Shown piece after piece: positions 1 through 7,414 of a stretch of DNA of 32,662 nt (within the stretch, counting starts at the first letter, position 1; each line of letters starts with the position of its first letter). Under the pieces are notes generated by a model. The model worked only from the letters and a program-made list of their open reading frames with translations. It made no database searches and was not told where the DNA came from. The translations under genes were made by a program, and so were the position numbers. The stretch covers positions 1 through 32,662 of the IMG/VR virus record IMGVR_UViG_3300046369_000653. One strand, 5' to 3'. The stretch comes from a virus.

Positions 1-2
1 TA

Positions 3-338
3 TTAAAAGCTAAAAACGAATGGGGAAGATTCTCTGAAAAGGGAATTGCATGGTACGCCATGAAACAGGAAGAAGGAAAGCAATTTCAAGAGGCTCATGA
101 GAAAAAAGTCAATGACCAAATTGAAGAACAGTTAGGTTCAAAGCTTAATTCATTAAAGGAAACATGGACTAAGGTGGGTTATAATAAAGAAGAGATTGAT
201 TTATTAGAAGAAGCCTTCGCAATGACTACGATCAAAGATAAAGAAACTTATAGAGCTGATAGAAAAGCGGCTAGGAAAATATACAAGAAAGTTCAACAAT
301 CCCTAGAAGAAAGACTAAATGCAGGAGATAACTCTTAA
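3..338 (+). CDS. 3' end of an unidentified gene (partial at left edge)
   Basis: The frame is open from the first complete codon in the window, with no stop before the Met codon at 60. The upstream codons read as ordinary protein (a Trp-Gly-Arg-Phe run, then Trp-Tyr-Ala just before that Met). I therefore treat Met60 as internal and the gene as truncated by the window edge rather than starting there. The visible 112 residues are highly charged (Glu/Lys/Gln-rich) and should be mostly helical, probably coiled coil, with no membrane segment and no motif I recognise. The stop at 336-338 lies inside the next gene, which starts at 319, so the two are likely translationally coupled. Its place just before baseplate genes suggests a tail or assembly protein, but the function is unknown. 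Confidence 0.7.
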   Translation, partial: LKAKNEWGRFSEKGIAWYAMKQEEGKQFQEAHEKKVNDQIEEQLGSKLNSLKETWTKVGYNKEEIDLLEEAFAMTTIKDKETYRADRKAARKIYKKVQQSLEERLNAGDNS

Positions 339-633
339 GATAGCAGATAACGGTGTAATCAAAAATGTGACGGATGATAACATCAATGCGGCCGGCGAAA
401 AATATGAGTCGGTTATTGTCTATGATTTTGACAAGGGCATTGATGATAAAATTAGTTTTATTAAAGATATCTGTATTGATGTTGGATTAGATTTTGGTAA
501 TTCAAAACAATCCAATCAAATAAAGGTGGTGACAGAATGGGGAACTAATTACAGTCCTTCTTCCATCGAAACAAAACATAAAATCCAAACTCTTAAAGAC
601 AAGATTAAAGAGCTGGAGAAAATGATAAAATGA
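319..633 (+). CDS. Small unidentified protein with C-terminal coiled coil
   Basis: This is a 104-residue ORF. It starts at ATG 319, inside the last 20 bases of the upstream gene, and ends with an ATGA overlap to the next gene at 630. The start follows an A-rich context (GACTAAATG), like the other starts here. Residues 1-80 look like a small alpha/beta fold with alternating hydrophobic strands. Residues 83-104 are a Lys/Leu/Ile heptad-like helix, a probable coiled coil. I do not recognise a family. Tight coupling on both sides supports it as a real gene in the same operon as the neighbouring tail genes. It could be a small assembly chaperone, but nothing in the sequence proves that. Confidence 0.65.
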   Translation: MQEITLKIADNGVIKNVTDDNINAAGEKYESVIVYDFDKGIDDKISFIKDICIDVGLDFGNSKQSNQIKVVTEWGTNYSPSSIETKHKIQTLKDKIKELEKMIK

Positions 634-1040
634 TAACAACGACCGAAATTAAAGAAATTACAATAGAATGTGTTTGGTGTAACAGCAGAAAGGAATTTAA
701 TAAATTCTGTAGAAACAATCCAGGAGAAACAGTCATAGATTTTTATAGCATTAGAAACAAGCTTGTTAAATCAGATCCCTATGACACTGAACCACATCGT
801 TCCGTAATCGGTCTAGCAATAAGAGATTCTTTCATTAATGTATTAAATAAGAATGCAGACTTAGAAAAAATCATTTATTTATTTAAAAATTTAGATGTAG
901 AAACAATCGACAACTTTAAGATATTCTTACAAGAAACAATAGAACCTTCTGCCACCTTACAATTAACTGTTATTAATAGAGATGATTATCCTAAAGACGT
1001 TCTTAAAAGATTCGAAAGCGTCAAGATAATCGATCTATAA
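630..1040 (+). CDS. Unidentified 136-residue protein
   Basis: The ORF begins in a 4-base ATGA overlap with the upstream gene and ends in a TAATG overlap with the downstream one, so it is probably translated by reinitiation. The protein looks soluble and alpha/beta. An early strand carries a Cys-x-x-Cys pair near residues 14-17 (VWCNS context, with the first Cys at 14), followed by a charged helix-rich middle. A C-terminal strand-loop-helix reads NRDDYPKDVLKRF. That last part is reminiscent of P-loop nucleotide kinases, but I see no Walker A motif, so I do not call it a kinase. No signal peptide or membrane segment is visible. Its role is unknown; its place in the gene cluster suggests involvement in tail assembly. 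Confidence 0.6.
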   Translation: MITTTEIKEITIECVWCNSRKEFNKFCRNNPGETVIDFYSIRNKLVKSDPYDTEPHRSVIGLAIRDSFINVLNKNADLEKIIYLFKNLDVETIDNFKIFLQETIEPSATLQLTVINRDDYPKDVLKRFESVKIIDL

Positions 1041-1630
1041 TGATAAGACATAAATTATTTTCAAAGGGTGAAAGAATACATGCCCTTATATCCAACACTA
1101 GACATTCTCATATCGTATTTCCCGTTTATGGAATAATTCATGACGTTAAGTTCGATGAGGATATGCCAAGGTATCAAATAAGAATTACTAAGTTTCATGA
1201 CAATATAGATTTCTTAAAAAGATATCTCTTCGGTATGAAGTTTTCAAAAGACTTTAATAATAGAACTACAACATTCGGTCTTTCTAGAAAGAACTATAAA
1301 TCTATGAAAGACTTTCAGAATCAAATAGATTCTAAATGGGAATCTTATATGATCTCAGTTGATTCTGTAATGTGTGTTAAAACCAAGACAGAGGTAATAG
1401 ATCTATTTAATAATATACAAGATTTCTTAATCGAAAAGAATTTTAAAGATATATTTGAACTCTCAAGCAGAAGTGTATATTCTTCTGGCAAATATTATTA
1501 TCAATCCAGGGGAGTATATGCTGCCCATCTCAAGAAGTTTTTAGGAGATAGAGAACCAAAGACGGATAAATATTATGATAAGCTTTTATATAGACCACAG
1601 TCAGACGATCTGGATGACATAGAATTGTGA
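1040..1630 (+). CDS. Unidentified 196-residue basic protein
   Basis: The start overlaps the upstream stop by one base (TAATG). The N-terminal 60 residues alternate hydrophobic and polar positions, as in a small beta barrel (VFPVYGIIHDVKF, then YQIRITKF). The middle is helical and rich in Lys, Asn and Phe. The C-terminus is Tyr/Ser-rich and ends in an acidic tail (DDLDDIEL). I do not recognise a family. It is the last gene of the small-gene cluster before a 36-base gap that holds a promoter-like motif, so it probably closes one transcription unit. Assignment to tail or baseplate assembly rests only on context. Confidence 0.65.
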   Translation: MIRHKLFSKGERIHALISNTRHSHIVFPVYGIIHDVKFDEDMPRYQIRITKFHDNIDFLKRYLFGMKFSKDFNNRTTTFGLSRKNYKSMKDFQNQIDSKWESYMISVDSVMCVKTKTEVIDLFNNIQDFLIEKNFKDIFELSSRSVYSSGKYYYQSRGVYAAHLKKFLGDREPKTDKYYDKLLYRPQSDDLDDIEL

Positions 1631-1642
1631 ATATATAAAACC
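1629..1642 (+). promoter_or_regulatory. Late-promoter-like motif upstream of the 585-residue tail gene
   Basis: The sequence GAATATATAAAACC lies directly after the preceding gene's stop codon, 25 bases before the ATG at 1667. It contains TATATAAA, close to the T4 late core TATAAATA, and matches the same element found in other wide gaps (5396, 9129, 10575, 24500). It is followed by CTAGTAAAAAACATA, a block also seen after the copy at 9129. Promoter function is inferred from recurrence and placement. Confidence 0.45.
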
Positions 1643-1666
1643 TAGTAAAAAACATAATATTACAAT

Positions 1667-3424
1667 ATGCCATTATTTGGATTGATACCAGCGGGTGCCG
1701 CTTCCAGTTTAAAATCATCAGTTTCAGGATTTGGAGATAAAGTTGATAATTTCTTCGACTTTTCCAGCCCTGACGGCAAAAGCGTTCCAAAAAACGTGGA
1801 TCCTCAGAATACAATACTTGGAAGTTTTGATAACCCTAACGCAAGAAGCAGAGCGCTTTTAGTGGGAGAACCTTTATCTAATGTTAGAAGTGGAGGTAAA
1901 GCACAGTATTATACCCAAGAAGCTGATTCCGTAGTTTACTATAAAAGAGGTAAAGATGGTAAAGATACTAAAGAAAAAATCACAGACGGTCCTCATGTAT
2001 ATTCTACTTTTAATAAATATAGTCTTGTAAATTATAGAGGTAGTTTCTTTACACCCGGTGGATCTGCCAAATCTAAAGGAGTAGACTCTATTGAATATAA
2101 TAAAATAGATGAAAGAACTTTAGACAATCCTACCGTTTCTAAAATAGTAGAAGTTACTAAAAATAATGCATCTAGTTCAAGTGGATATGGATATATGTAT
2201 AATTATGCTGACTTTGCAATGTGTAGATATAATGGTAAAATACCTAATAATTATCTACTGACTTTGAGAAGATTTCCATATCCAGTTCAAGATGATATTA
2301 TTACGCCGATGGATATTGATAAAGATGGTAAAGTGCGTGAAACAGATCAGCCCGATATTGCCAGAGCCGTAACGTGGATGAGTGAAGTAACTGGTAACAG
2401 TATGTCCTCAATCCTTAATTGGTCACATGGATATAATTGGAAAGATGAATCTGCATCAATGCAGACAAAGCAATCTAACAATTCAAGCAGAAGAGGTGCA
2501 TTTGGACAATTCCTAGATTCTAGTGTAATTGGTACTGCAGCGGCAAACGCAGCAGGTGGAGTAGACGGTATAACGGCCCAGAGAAGAAAAAACGGAGGAG
2601 GTGGATATGATGCCATGTCAACTACATACCCAAACCATGTATTTGGACCTGTTAACGTTATTAAAGATGTTTCTTTTAGAGATCAGGGTTTAACGTTTAA
2701 TCAAGAATTTAAGCTTAAATTTGAATATGAATTAAGATCCTTTGGTGGTGCAAACCCTAAAATATTAATGCTAGATCAGCTTGCAAATATAATGGTACTA
2801 ACTTCCAGTCAGGCTCCTTTCTGGGGAGGATCTGTAAGATACGTTGGAAACGGATCTGCTGGTAAACCCCTAGGTGATCTTAGTTTAATTAAATCGGGTA
2901 ACTATAGTGGATTTATTAAAAGTGTTGCGTCTGGTTTAGGAGACATGTTTAAGGGAGTTGTTAATGACGTAAAGGGATTAGCTAACGGAAAAGATTCTAA
3001 ATTTTTAAATAATATATTAGGAGGTACTTTAATGAAAATGTTTAATTCTCCATCAGGAGGACAAGGTGCGGCTTCTTTATTAACAGGAGACCCTACAGGT
3101 GCATGGCACCTCACAGTTGGTAATCCTTTAAATCCTATAATGCTTGTCGGTAATTTAACATGTAGAGAAACTAACGTTACATTTGAAGGAGGTATGGGTG
3201 TACAGGATTTTCCTGAAAGAATGACAGTAGAAATAACTCTTAAACCAGGTAGAGCTAGAGATAAACTGGATATTGAGTCTATGTTTAACATGGGTAGGGG
3301 TAGATTCTATTTACAACCTGAAGATGGAGTTGACGTTAATCAAACGTATATAGAAACTGCGTATGGTGGTAAAGATAAGAGAAAGGCGCTTAACTCTGAA
3401 TTTAGAAAAATAGCTAACGGATAA
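1667..3424 (+). CDS. Tail-tube-fold-like baseplate/tube-junction protein
   Basis: This 585-residue protein is Gly/Ser/Asn-rich, without signal peptide or membrane helices. Its C-terminal part (about residues 477-550) has the most recognisable pattern: WHLTVGNPLNPIMLVGN, then DFPERMTVEITLKPGRARD and FNMGRGRFYL. This strand-rich arrangement, with a DFP loop and a final VEITL strand, recalls the tail-tube and tube-initiator fold (T4 gp19, gp48, gp54). Length is well above T4 gp48 (364) or gp54 (320); the N-terminal 200 residues and a Gly-rich central region (residues 275-315) would be extra decoration. It is followed by a TAATG-coupled gp53-like gene and then hub genes, which places it at the baseplate centre. 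The start at 1667 follows an AT-rich leader with a promoter-like motif. The specific equivalence to gp48 is a guess. Confidence 0.5.
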   Translation: MPLFGLIPAGAASSLKSSVSGFGDKVDNFFDFSSPDGKSVPKNVDPQNTILGSFDNPNARSRALLVGEPLSNVRSGGKAQYYTQEADSVVYYKRGKDGKDTKEKITDGPHVYSTFNKYSLVNYRGSFFTPGGSAKSKGVDSIEYNKIDERTLDNPTVSKIVEVTKNNASSSSGYGYMYNYADFAMCRYNGKIPNNYLLTLRRFPYPVQDDIITPMDIDKDGKVRETDQPDIARAVTWMSEVTGNSMSSILNWSHGYNWKDESASMQTKQSNNSSRRGAFGQFLDSSVIGTAAANAAGGVDGITAQRRKNGGGGYDAMSTTYPNHVFGPVNVIKDVSFRDQGLTFNQEFKLKFEYELRSFGGANPKILMLDQLANIMVLTSSQAPFWGGSVRYVGNGSAGKPLGDLSLIKSGNYSGFIKSVASGLGDMFKGVVNDVKGLANGKDSKFLNNILGGTLMKMFNSPSGGQGAASLLTGDPTGAWHLTVGNPLNPIMLVGNLTCRETNVTFEGGMGVQDFPERMTVEITLKPGRARDKLDIESMFNMGRGRFYLQPEDGVDVNQTYIETAYGGKDKRKALNSEFRKIANG

Positions 3425-3897
3425 TGAAACTATATAGTGTAGATAAAAAGCAAATTGCGGATGGCAAATTAACAATGTCAACTCCTACTTTTATTTTTCT
3501 AGAACAAGAAGAGAGTTCAGTACAGGGTATACATATTGTGGAAAGTGACGAAACATGTAGAATTGATTTAGTTTCATTAAATGAATATGGTACCCATGAT
3601 CACGCTGATGCTATTTTAAAATTTAATGGTATTTCAAATCCATTTTCTATAAAAGAAGGAGATGTTCTTTTTATTCCTAAAAGAGACATAGCTAAAAAGA
3701 AATTTAAACTTACTCTTAATAAGAATTATAAAAATCCAATAAGAGATCAGTTTATAAATACTAAAAGATTACCGGTTAAAGACGCTAATAGAATAGAGTA
3801 TTTAAGTAAGAAATATAATAAAGAAATTCTACCACCTAATATTTTACAATCAGGTAAAGAGAATATTGAAGTTACTAACGGAGAAATTAGAATTTAA
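3424..3897 (+). CDS. Baseplate wedge protein, gp53-like with LysM domain
   Basis: This 157-residue protein carries a LysM-like segment at about residues 45-88. It shows CRIDLVSLNEYGTHDHADAI followed by LKFNGISNPFSIKEGD and VLFIPKRD, the typical pattern of 'Asn-Gly-Ile-x-Asn-Pro, Gly-Asp-x-L-x-I-P'. T4 gp53 (196 residues) is a baseplate wedge protein with a LysM-like domain that helps join wedges around the hub, and the pattern and gene neighbourhood here fit it. The C-terminal 60 residues are Lys/Asn-rich and less conserved-looking. Its start overlaps the previous stop by one base, and the next gene (gp27-like) begins 5 bases after its stop. It could instead be another LysM tail protein, as in P2-type phages, but the role would be similar. 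Confidence 0.7.
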   Translation: MKLYSVDKKQIADGKLTMSTPTFIFLEQEESSVQGIHIVESDETCRIDLVSLNEYGTHDHADAILKFNGISNPFSIKEGDVLFIPKRDIAKKKFKLTLNKNYKNPIRDQFINTKRLPVKDANRIEYLSKKYNKEILPPNILQSGKENIEVTNGEIRI

Positions 3898-3902
3898 AAA
3901 GG

Positions 3903-5381
3903 ATGCCAATAGATAATCACATTTTAAATGTATTAGAGCACTCTTTAGAATTAGACGTAATAAAGTTTGATTCACATGAAGAAGAAGAGGGTGCACAGAA
4001 GATAAGCCACGAGTATGGCGGTCCCGTACCGATGATAGTTGTTAATGGTAATTCATTTTCAGACGAATCTATTAAGAAAATGGAAATCGACTGTAGTGTA
4101 AGAATTCCAACAATAAGTGTAGTTATCACGGATACGCAAGGTACGTTTGATGCTGATAATACCCCAAGGGACGGAGATGTTATCTCAGTAAGAATAGCCG
4201 CCAGACAGCAAGATACTTTTAAAGATATTAGAATAGATTTTGATATAGACGAAATATCAGGTCCTCCTGCTAATGATTTGAAAAGAGCAACAAATGGAGC
4301 TAAATATGTTTTTCAAGGAACTATGAAAATACCGACAATGCATTCTGAAGGATGTGCATCCTATGAAGGTACTTCTAGAGAACAGATTGAAGAGTTTGCT
4401 AAAAATTTAAAATTAGGATTAGCTACAAATATAGATTCATCCGACGATTCTATGAAAGCTCTTAACGCATGTCAGCCTAACTTAGAATTTTTAAATAATT
4501 TAGTAGAACACTCATATATAGGTGAAGATAGTTTTCAAACATATTGTATAGATCCTTACTATAATTTATGTTTTGTTGACGTTAATGCACTATTAAATTC
4601 AGAAGAAGGCTTAGATGAAACTTTCATCAACATGGACATAGACTTTGACGAAGACGGAGAAGAACAAACTTCTAATAAAATAGAATCCCCTAATATATTA
4701 ACGAACGCATCTTCAATGAATTCAACTAACACGTTTATAGAAAGCTATAACCTTGTTAACAATGCAGGTGCTTTAGCTAAGAAAAACGGCTATAAAAGGA
4801 AAATGATATATTGGGAAAATGATTCAGTGGGTGTAGTTGCCCATGAGCTGGAACCTCTTGCAAGTGAAAACATGAAGGATATAGATGAACCTCTAAAGGG
4901 CAGAAGAGATGAAGACAGATATACTAAAGAGGTAAAATCAAAGTATGTTGGAAGGCTTCCTATTCAATCCGACGATATGCCGAATGTTCATTTAAATTAT
5001 TCATATTCTGCTATAAGCAATCAGCAAAATCTAGATGAAATGAATAAAATGAAACTAGAGGTAACTTTAAAAACGTTTAATCCGGGAATACATTTATGGC
5101 AGAAAATACCTGTTCAGATTATGAAATCAGGTTTTACACAAATTACTTCACAGCAGGGTATAAATGAAGCTAAAGATGATAAAGGATTTGATACAGATCA
5201 GGACGTAGAAGCTGAAAATGTAAATGAATTAAACGTAGATCAAGTTAAAGATGAATTCTTAACGGGTTACTATGTAATAGGAGGAATTAAATATATCTAT
5301 AAGCAAAATACTGGTATTATTCAAAAGTTAACTATGCTAAGAAGAGAGTGGCCTAGTAGAATTAATAATCTAGAAGGATAG
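3903..5381 (+). CDS. Baseplate central hub, gp27/gpD-like
   Basis: This 492-residue protein resembles the hub family (T4 gp27, 391 residues; P2 gpD), which forms the trimeric ring joining spike and tube. Supporting patterns are an N-terminal beta domain (KKMEIDCSVRIPTISVVITD, then DGDVISVRI) and the segment SREQIEEFAKNLKLGLATNI. It also has the hub-like NLEFLNNLVEHSYIGEDSF followed by FQTYCIDPYYNLCFVDVN, and a C-terminal strand with YYVIGGIKYIYKQN and LTMLRREW. It is about 100 residues longer than T4 gp27; acidic, low-complexity stretches near residues 235-265 and 430-460 account for part of this. It is followed by a tube-initiator-like gene and the gp5-like spike, the expected partners. The purine run right before ATG 3903 is too close to act as a Shine-Dalgarno site. 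Confidence 0.7.
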   Translation: MPIDNHILNVLEHSLELDVIKFDSHEEEEGAQKISHEYGGPVPMIVVNGNSFSDESIKKMEIDCSVRIPTISVVITDTQGTFDADNTPRDGDVISVRIAARQQDTFKDIRIDFDIDEISGPPANDLKRATNGAKYVFQGTMKIPTMHSEGCASYEGTSREQIEEFAKNLKLGLATNIDSSDDSMKALNACQPNLEFLNNLVEHSYIGEDSFQTYCIDPYYNLCFVDVNALLNSEEGLDETFINMDIDFDEDGEEQTSNKIESPNILTNASSMNSTNTFIESYNLVNNAGALAKKNGYKRKMIYWENDSVGVVAHELEPLASENMKDIDEPLKGRRDEDRYTKEVKSKYVGRLPIQSDDMPNVHLNYSYSAISNQQNLDEMNKMKLEVTLKTFNPGIHLWQKIPVQIMKSGFTQITSQQGINEAKDDKGFDTDQDVEAENVNELNVDQVKDEFLTGYYVIGGIKYIYKQNTGIIQKLTMLRREWPSRINNLEG

Positions 5382-5395
5382 CACTAAACTAATAA

Positions 5396-5406
5396 GAATA
5401 TATACT
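5396..5406 (+). promoter_or_regulatory. Promoter-like motif very close to a start codon
   Basis: GAATATATACT lies in the 27-base gap after the hub gene; its last base is only two bases before the ATG at 5409. It matches the recurrent motif seen at 1629 and 24500. With T4-like late spacing, transcription would begin almost at the ATG, giving a leaderless or near-leaderless mRNA. It may equally be a chance AT-rich match. Confidence 0.3.
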
Positions 5407-5408
5407 AT

Positions 5409-6683
5409 ATGTCAGATTTCAAAAACAAATTAGATTTTCAAAAAGGTAAATTAGCCCAGTCTCCTTATCAGGATCCTACGTATCTTTCATTCGTTATATT
5501 ATTTAACGTGTCAGATCACACTAATTCTCCTCTTTTGTCAGGTGCTGCAGAAGAATTTTATATGAATCATTTAGGAGCTAGTTACAGGGAAGAGACTGAT
5601 TCTTCTAAAATGGATGGATCTCATAAATCTGAATCTGATAAAAATAAGATGGGCGGACTTAGTTCAGGTGGTAATTCTGGAACAGTTAAATTTTATGAAG
5701 ATAGATTATCAAATCTTGTTAAATTTAAAAAAGCATTATTAGATATAAATAGAAATACTCCATGGTTCTTTCAAGGATTACAGGGAGTTGATAGAGCGAT
5801 TACAGCATTCGATCCTAATAATCCATATTTTGGAGGAGATGATGCAAAGTTAACATTGAGCTGTTTAGAATCTATTAACCTTAGAGTTTCTGGTCTTATG
5901 CACCTTTATAGAAAGGCAGTATTCGATGAGGTTAAATGGAATTGGATATTACCTGAGAATTTAAGAAAGTTTTCAATGGTAGTTTATATTACTGAAGTTA
6001 GAAAATTTCAGAACATATCTAGAATAGAATTATCTGGAGTTCCTAAAAGAATAGACTTAGCTGCTATTAAAGGTTTTCCTGGAAATATGAAACCAAGTTT
6101 AGGTGTTAATAATGGTAATGAAGGAATTTCGGGAAGTGCTAGCAGACCTTTCTTTATGTTTAGATTTGGAGAATGTGAATTTTCTTTAAATACTGGTTCA
6201 GAAATATTTGGAGAACTTACCAAAAATCCAGGTGAACAAGCTCGACAGACTATTGAAATGTCGTATGAAATTATAGACAAGATGGACGCTAGGGTTTTAA
6301 ATGGAATTGTATCAGACACTATTCCGGGTGGATTATCACCTGCCCATGATTCTGAAGATTATAAAGCAGATGGAATACTTGGCCTTCTTGGAGATAAACT
6401 TAAAGGAAAACTTAAAGAATTAGGTGAAAGAGGATTAGATGATCTTAATAGATTAGCAAGAGAAAAGAAAGATGAATTAGTACAAGGTGCAAGAGATGCG
6501 GTAAGAGGTAGAGTCCCTAATTTCGAGAACATATATCAAGATGCTCTAAGTGGAGTTTCAGATGGAGTAGATAATATAGGAGCCAATATTGCTGAAAACG
6601 TATTTAATGTAGATACATCTGCAAGTGTAGGAGACGCTTTAACAAAGGCAGCCGCAGAATCCCTTGGTAATGTAAACGATTAA
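5409..6683 (+). CDS. Tail-tube initiator / baseplate tube-cap-like protein
   Basis: This is a 424-residue soluble protein. Residues 170-300 hold the recognisable core: KWNWILPENLRKFSMVVYIT, then PFFMFRFGECEFSLNTG and ARQTIEMSYEII. The order 'F-x-F-x-x-C-E-F ... T-I-x-x-S-Y-E' resembles the end of the tube-like domain of T4 gp54/gp48, where a strand ending in Gly-Cys is followed by a final strand of the barrel. The C-terminal 110 residues are helical and Asp/Ala/Gly-rich, with an amphipathic stretch near residues 325-365 (LGDKLKGKLKELGERGLDDL). A Gly/Ser/Lys-rich linker lies near residues 60-95. It lies between the hub and spike genes, with three bases to the next start, which supports a role at the hub-tube junction. 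I cannot say whether it corresponds to gp48 or gp54. Confidence 0.5.
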   Translation: MSDFKNKLDFQKGKLAQSPYQDPTYLSFVILFNVSDHTNSPLLSGAAEEFYMNHLGASYREETDSSKMDGSHKSESDKNKMGGLSSGGNSGTVKFYEDRLSNLVKFKKALLDINRNTPWFFQGLQGVDRAITAFDPNNPYFGGDDAKLTLSCLESINLRVSGLMHLYRKAVFDEVKWNWILPENLRKFSMVVYITEVRKFQNISRIELSGVPKRIDLAAIKGFPGNMKPSLGVNNGNEGISGSASRPFFMFRFGECEFSLNTGSEIFGELTKNPGEQARQTIEMSYEIIDKMDARVLNGIVSDTIPGGLSPAHDSEDYKADGILGLLGDKLKGKLKELGERGLDDLNRLAREKKDELVQGARDAVRGRVPNFENIYQDALSGVSDGVDNIGANIAENVFNVDTSASVGDALTKAAAESLGNVND

Positions 6684-6686
6684 TAT

Positions 6687-7412
6687 ATGTCAACCGAAAA
6701 AGAATTAAATACTGATAATCTCAGAGACACTCATTGGTTAGGAGAAGTTATCGATAATGTCGATCCTCTTAAAATGGGTAGATGTAAGGTTAAGGTCCTA
6801 GGTAAATATGATAATTTACCAGATGATGCTATTCCATGGGCAACTCCTATGAATAGAGATGCAATAGGTTCACATCATGTTCCAAGAATAGGAGATATAG
6901 TTGCAGCTAGATTTGATAATGGAAATTTATATCATCCTGAATATTGGTTTCAAATAGAACAAAATCTTGATCTTAAAGAAGATATATTAGATGGAGCGGG
7001 TAATGCTGAAAACGTAATCAGCTTAGTGTATGATGCTGAAAGAAACGTAAGAATTTATCACTCAGAAGAAGATGGTCTTGTAATTACTAGAGGATTTGGC
7101 GCAAAAGAAAGACCTATAATTCAAATCGACGAAGTAGGTGATATTAAAATTTCTACGGACGATAGAATATTCATAGATTCAGGAGACGTATATTTAAGTA
7201 ATACTGGTGAAAGTGGAGAAGATACTTCAGAACCTGCCGTAAGAGGTAAATCATTAGAAGCATGGTTAGATGAGTATTTAACTCTTTTTGAAAACCACAT
7301 TCATCCAACTGGTGTTGGTCCATCTGGAACTGCGGTTTCATTGCCACCTACTCCATCTGGTGTTGCATCTTTAAAGAGTAAGCATCCAGACTATCAACAG
7401 GAAAATAAATAA
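6687..7412 (+). CDS. Baseplate spike, gp5/gpV-like OB-fold protein without lysozyme domain
   Basis: This 241-residue protein begins with the OB-fold pattern of phage spikes at residues 17-95. HWLGEVIDNVDPLKMGRCKV is followed by DDAIPWATPM and IGDIVAARFDNGN...PEYWFQ. A short strand-rich section follows (IIQIDEVGDIKISTDD), as in a beta-helix or beta-prism needle. A helix then leads to NHIHPTGVGPSGTAVSLP, with an His-x-His pair at 204 and 206. T4 gp5 is 575 residues and carries a lysozyme domain between the OB fold and needle; here no lysozyme-sized insert is present. HxH pairs at the tip of P2 gpV and phi92 spikes bind iron, so a metal-binding role is possible, although this pair is followed by about 35 more residues. 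It lies just downstream of its presumed hub partners. Confidence 0.75.
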   Translation: MSTEKELNTDNLRDTHWLGEVIDNVDPLKMGRCKVKVLGKYDNLPDDAIPWATPMNRDAIGSHHVPRIGDIVAARFDNGNLYHPEYWFQIEQNLDLKEDILDGAGNAENVISLVYDAERNVRIYHSEEDGLVITRGFGAKERPIIQIDEVGDIKISTDDRIFIDSGDVYLSNTGESGEDTSEPAVRGKSLEAWLDEYLTLFENHIHPTGVGPSGTAVSLPPTPSGVASLKSKHPDYQQENK

Positions 7413-7414
7413 GA

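Noticed and set aside
60-338. ATG at 60 as the start of a 92-residue gene
   Set aside because: The frame is open with plausible protein sequence from the window edge through this Met, so the true start lies upstream and outside.
630-1040. Nucleotide kinase call for the 136-residue protein
   Set aside because: The C-terminal strand-loop looks kinase-like, but no Walker A or catalytic motif is present.
3898-3902. AAAGG next to the ATG at 3903 as a ribosome binding site
   Set aside because: It directly abuts the start codon, which leaves no spacing for Shine-Dalgarno pairing.
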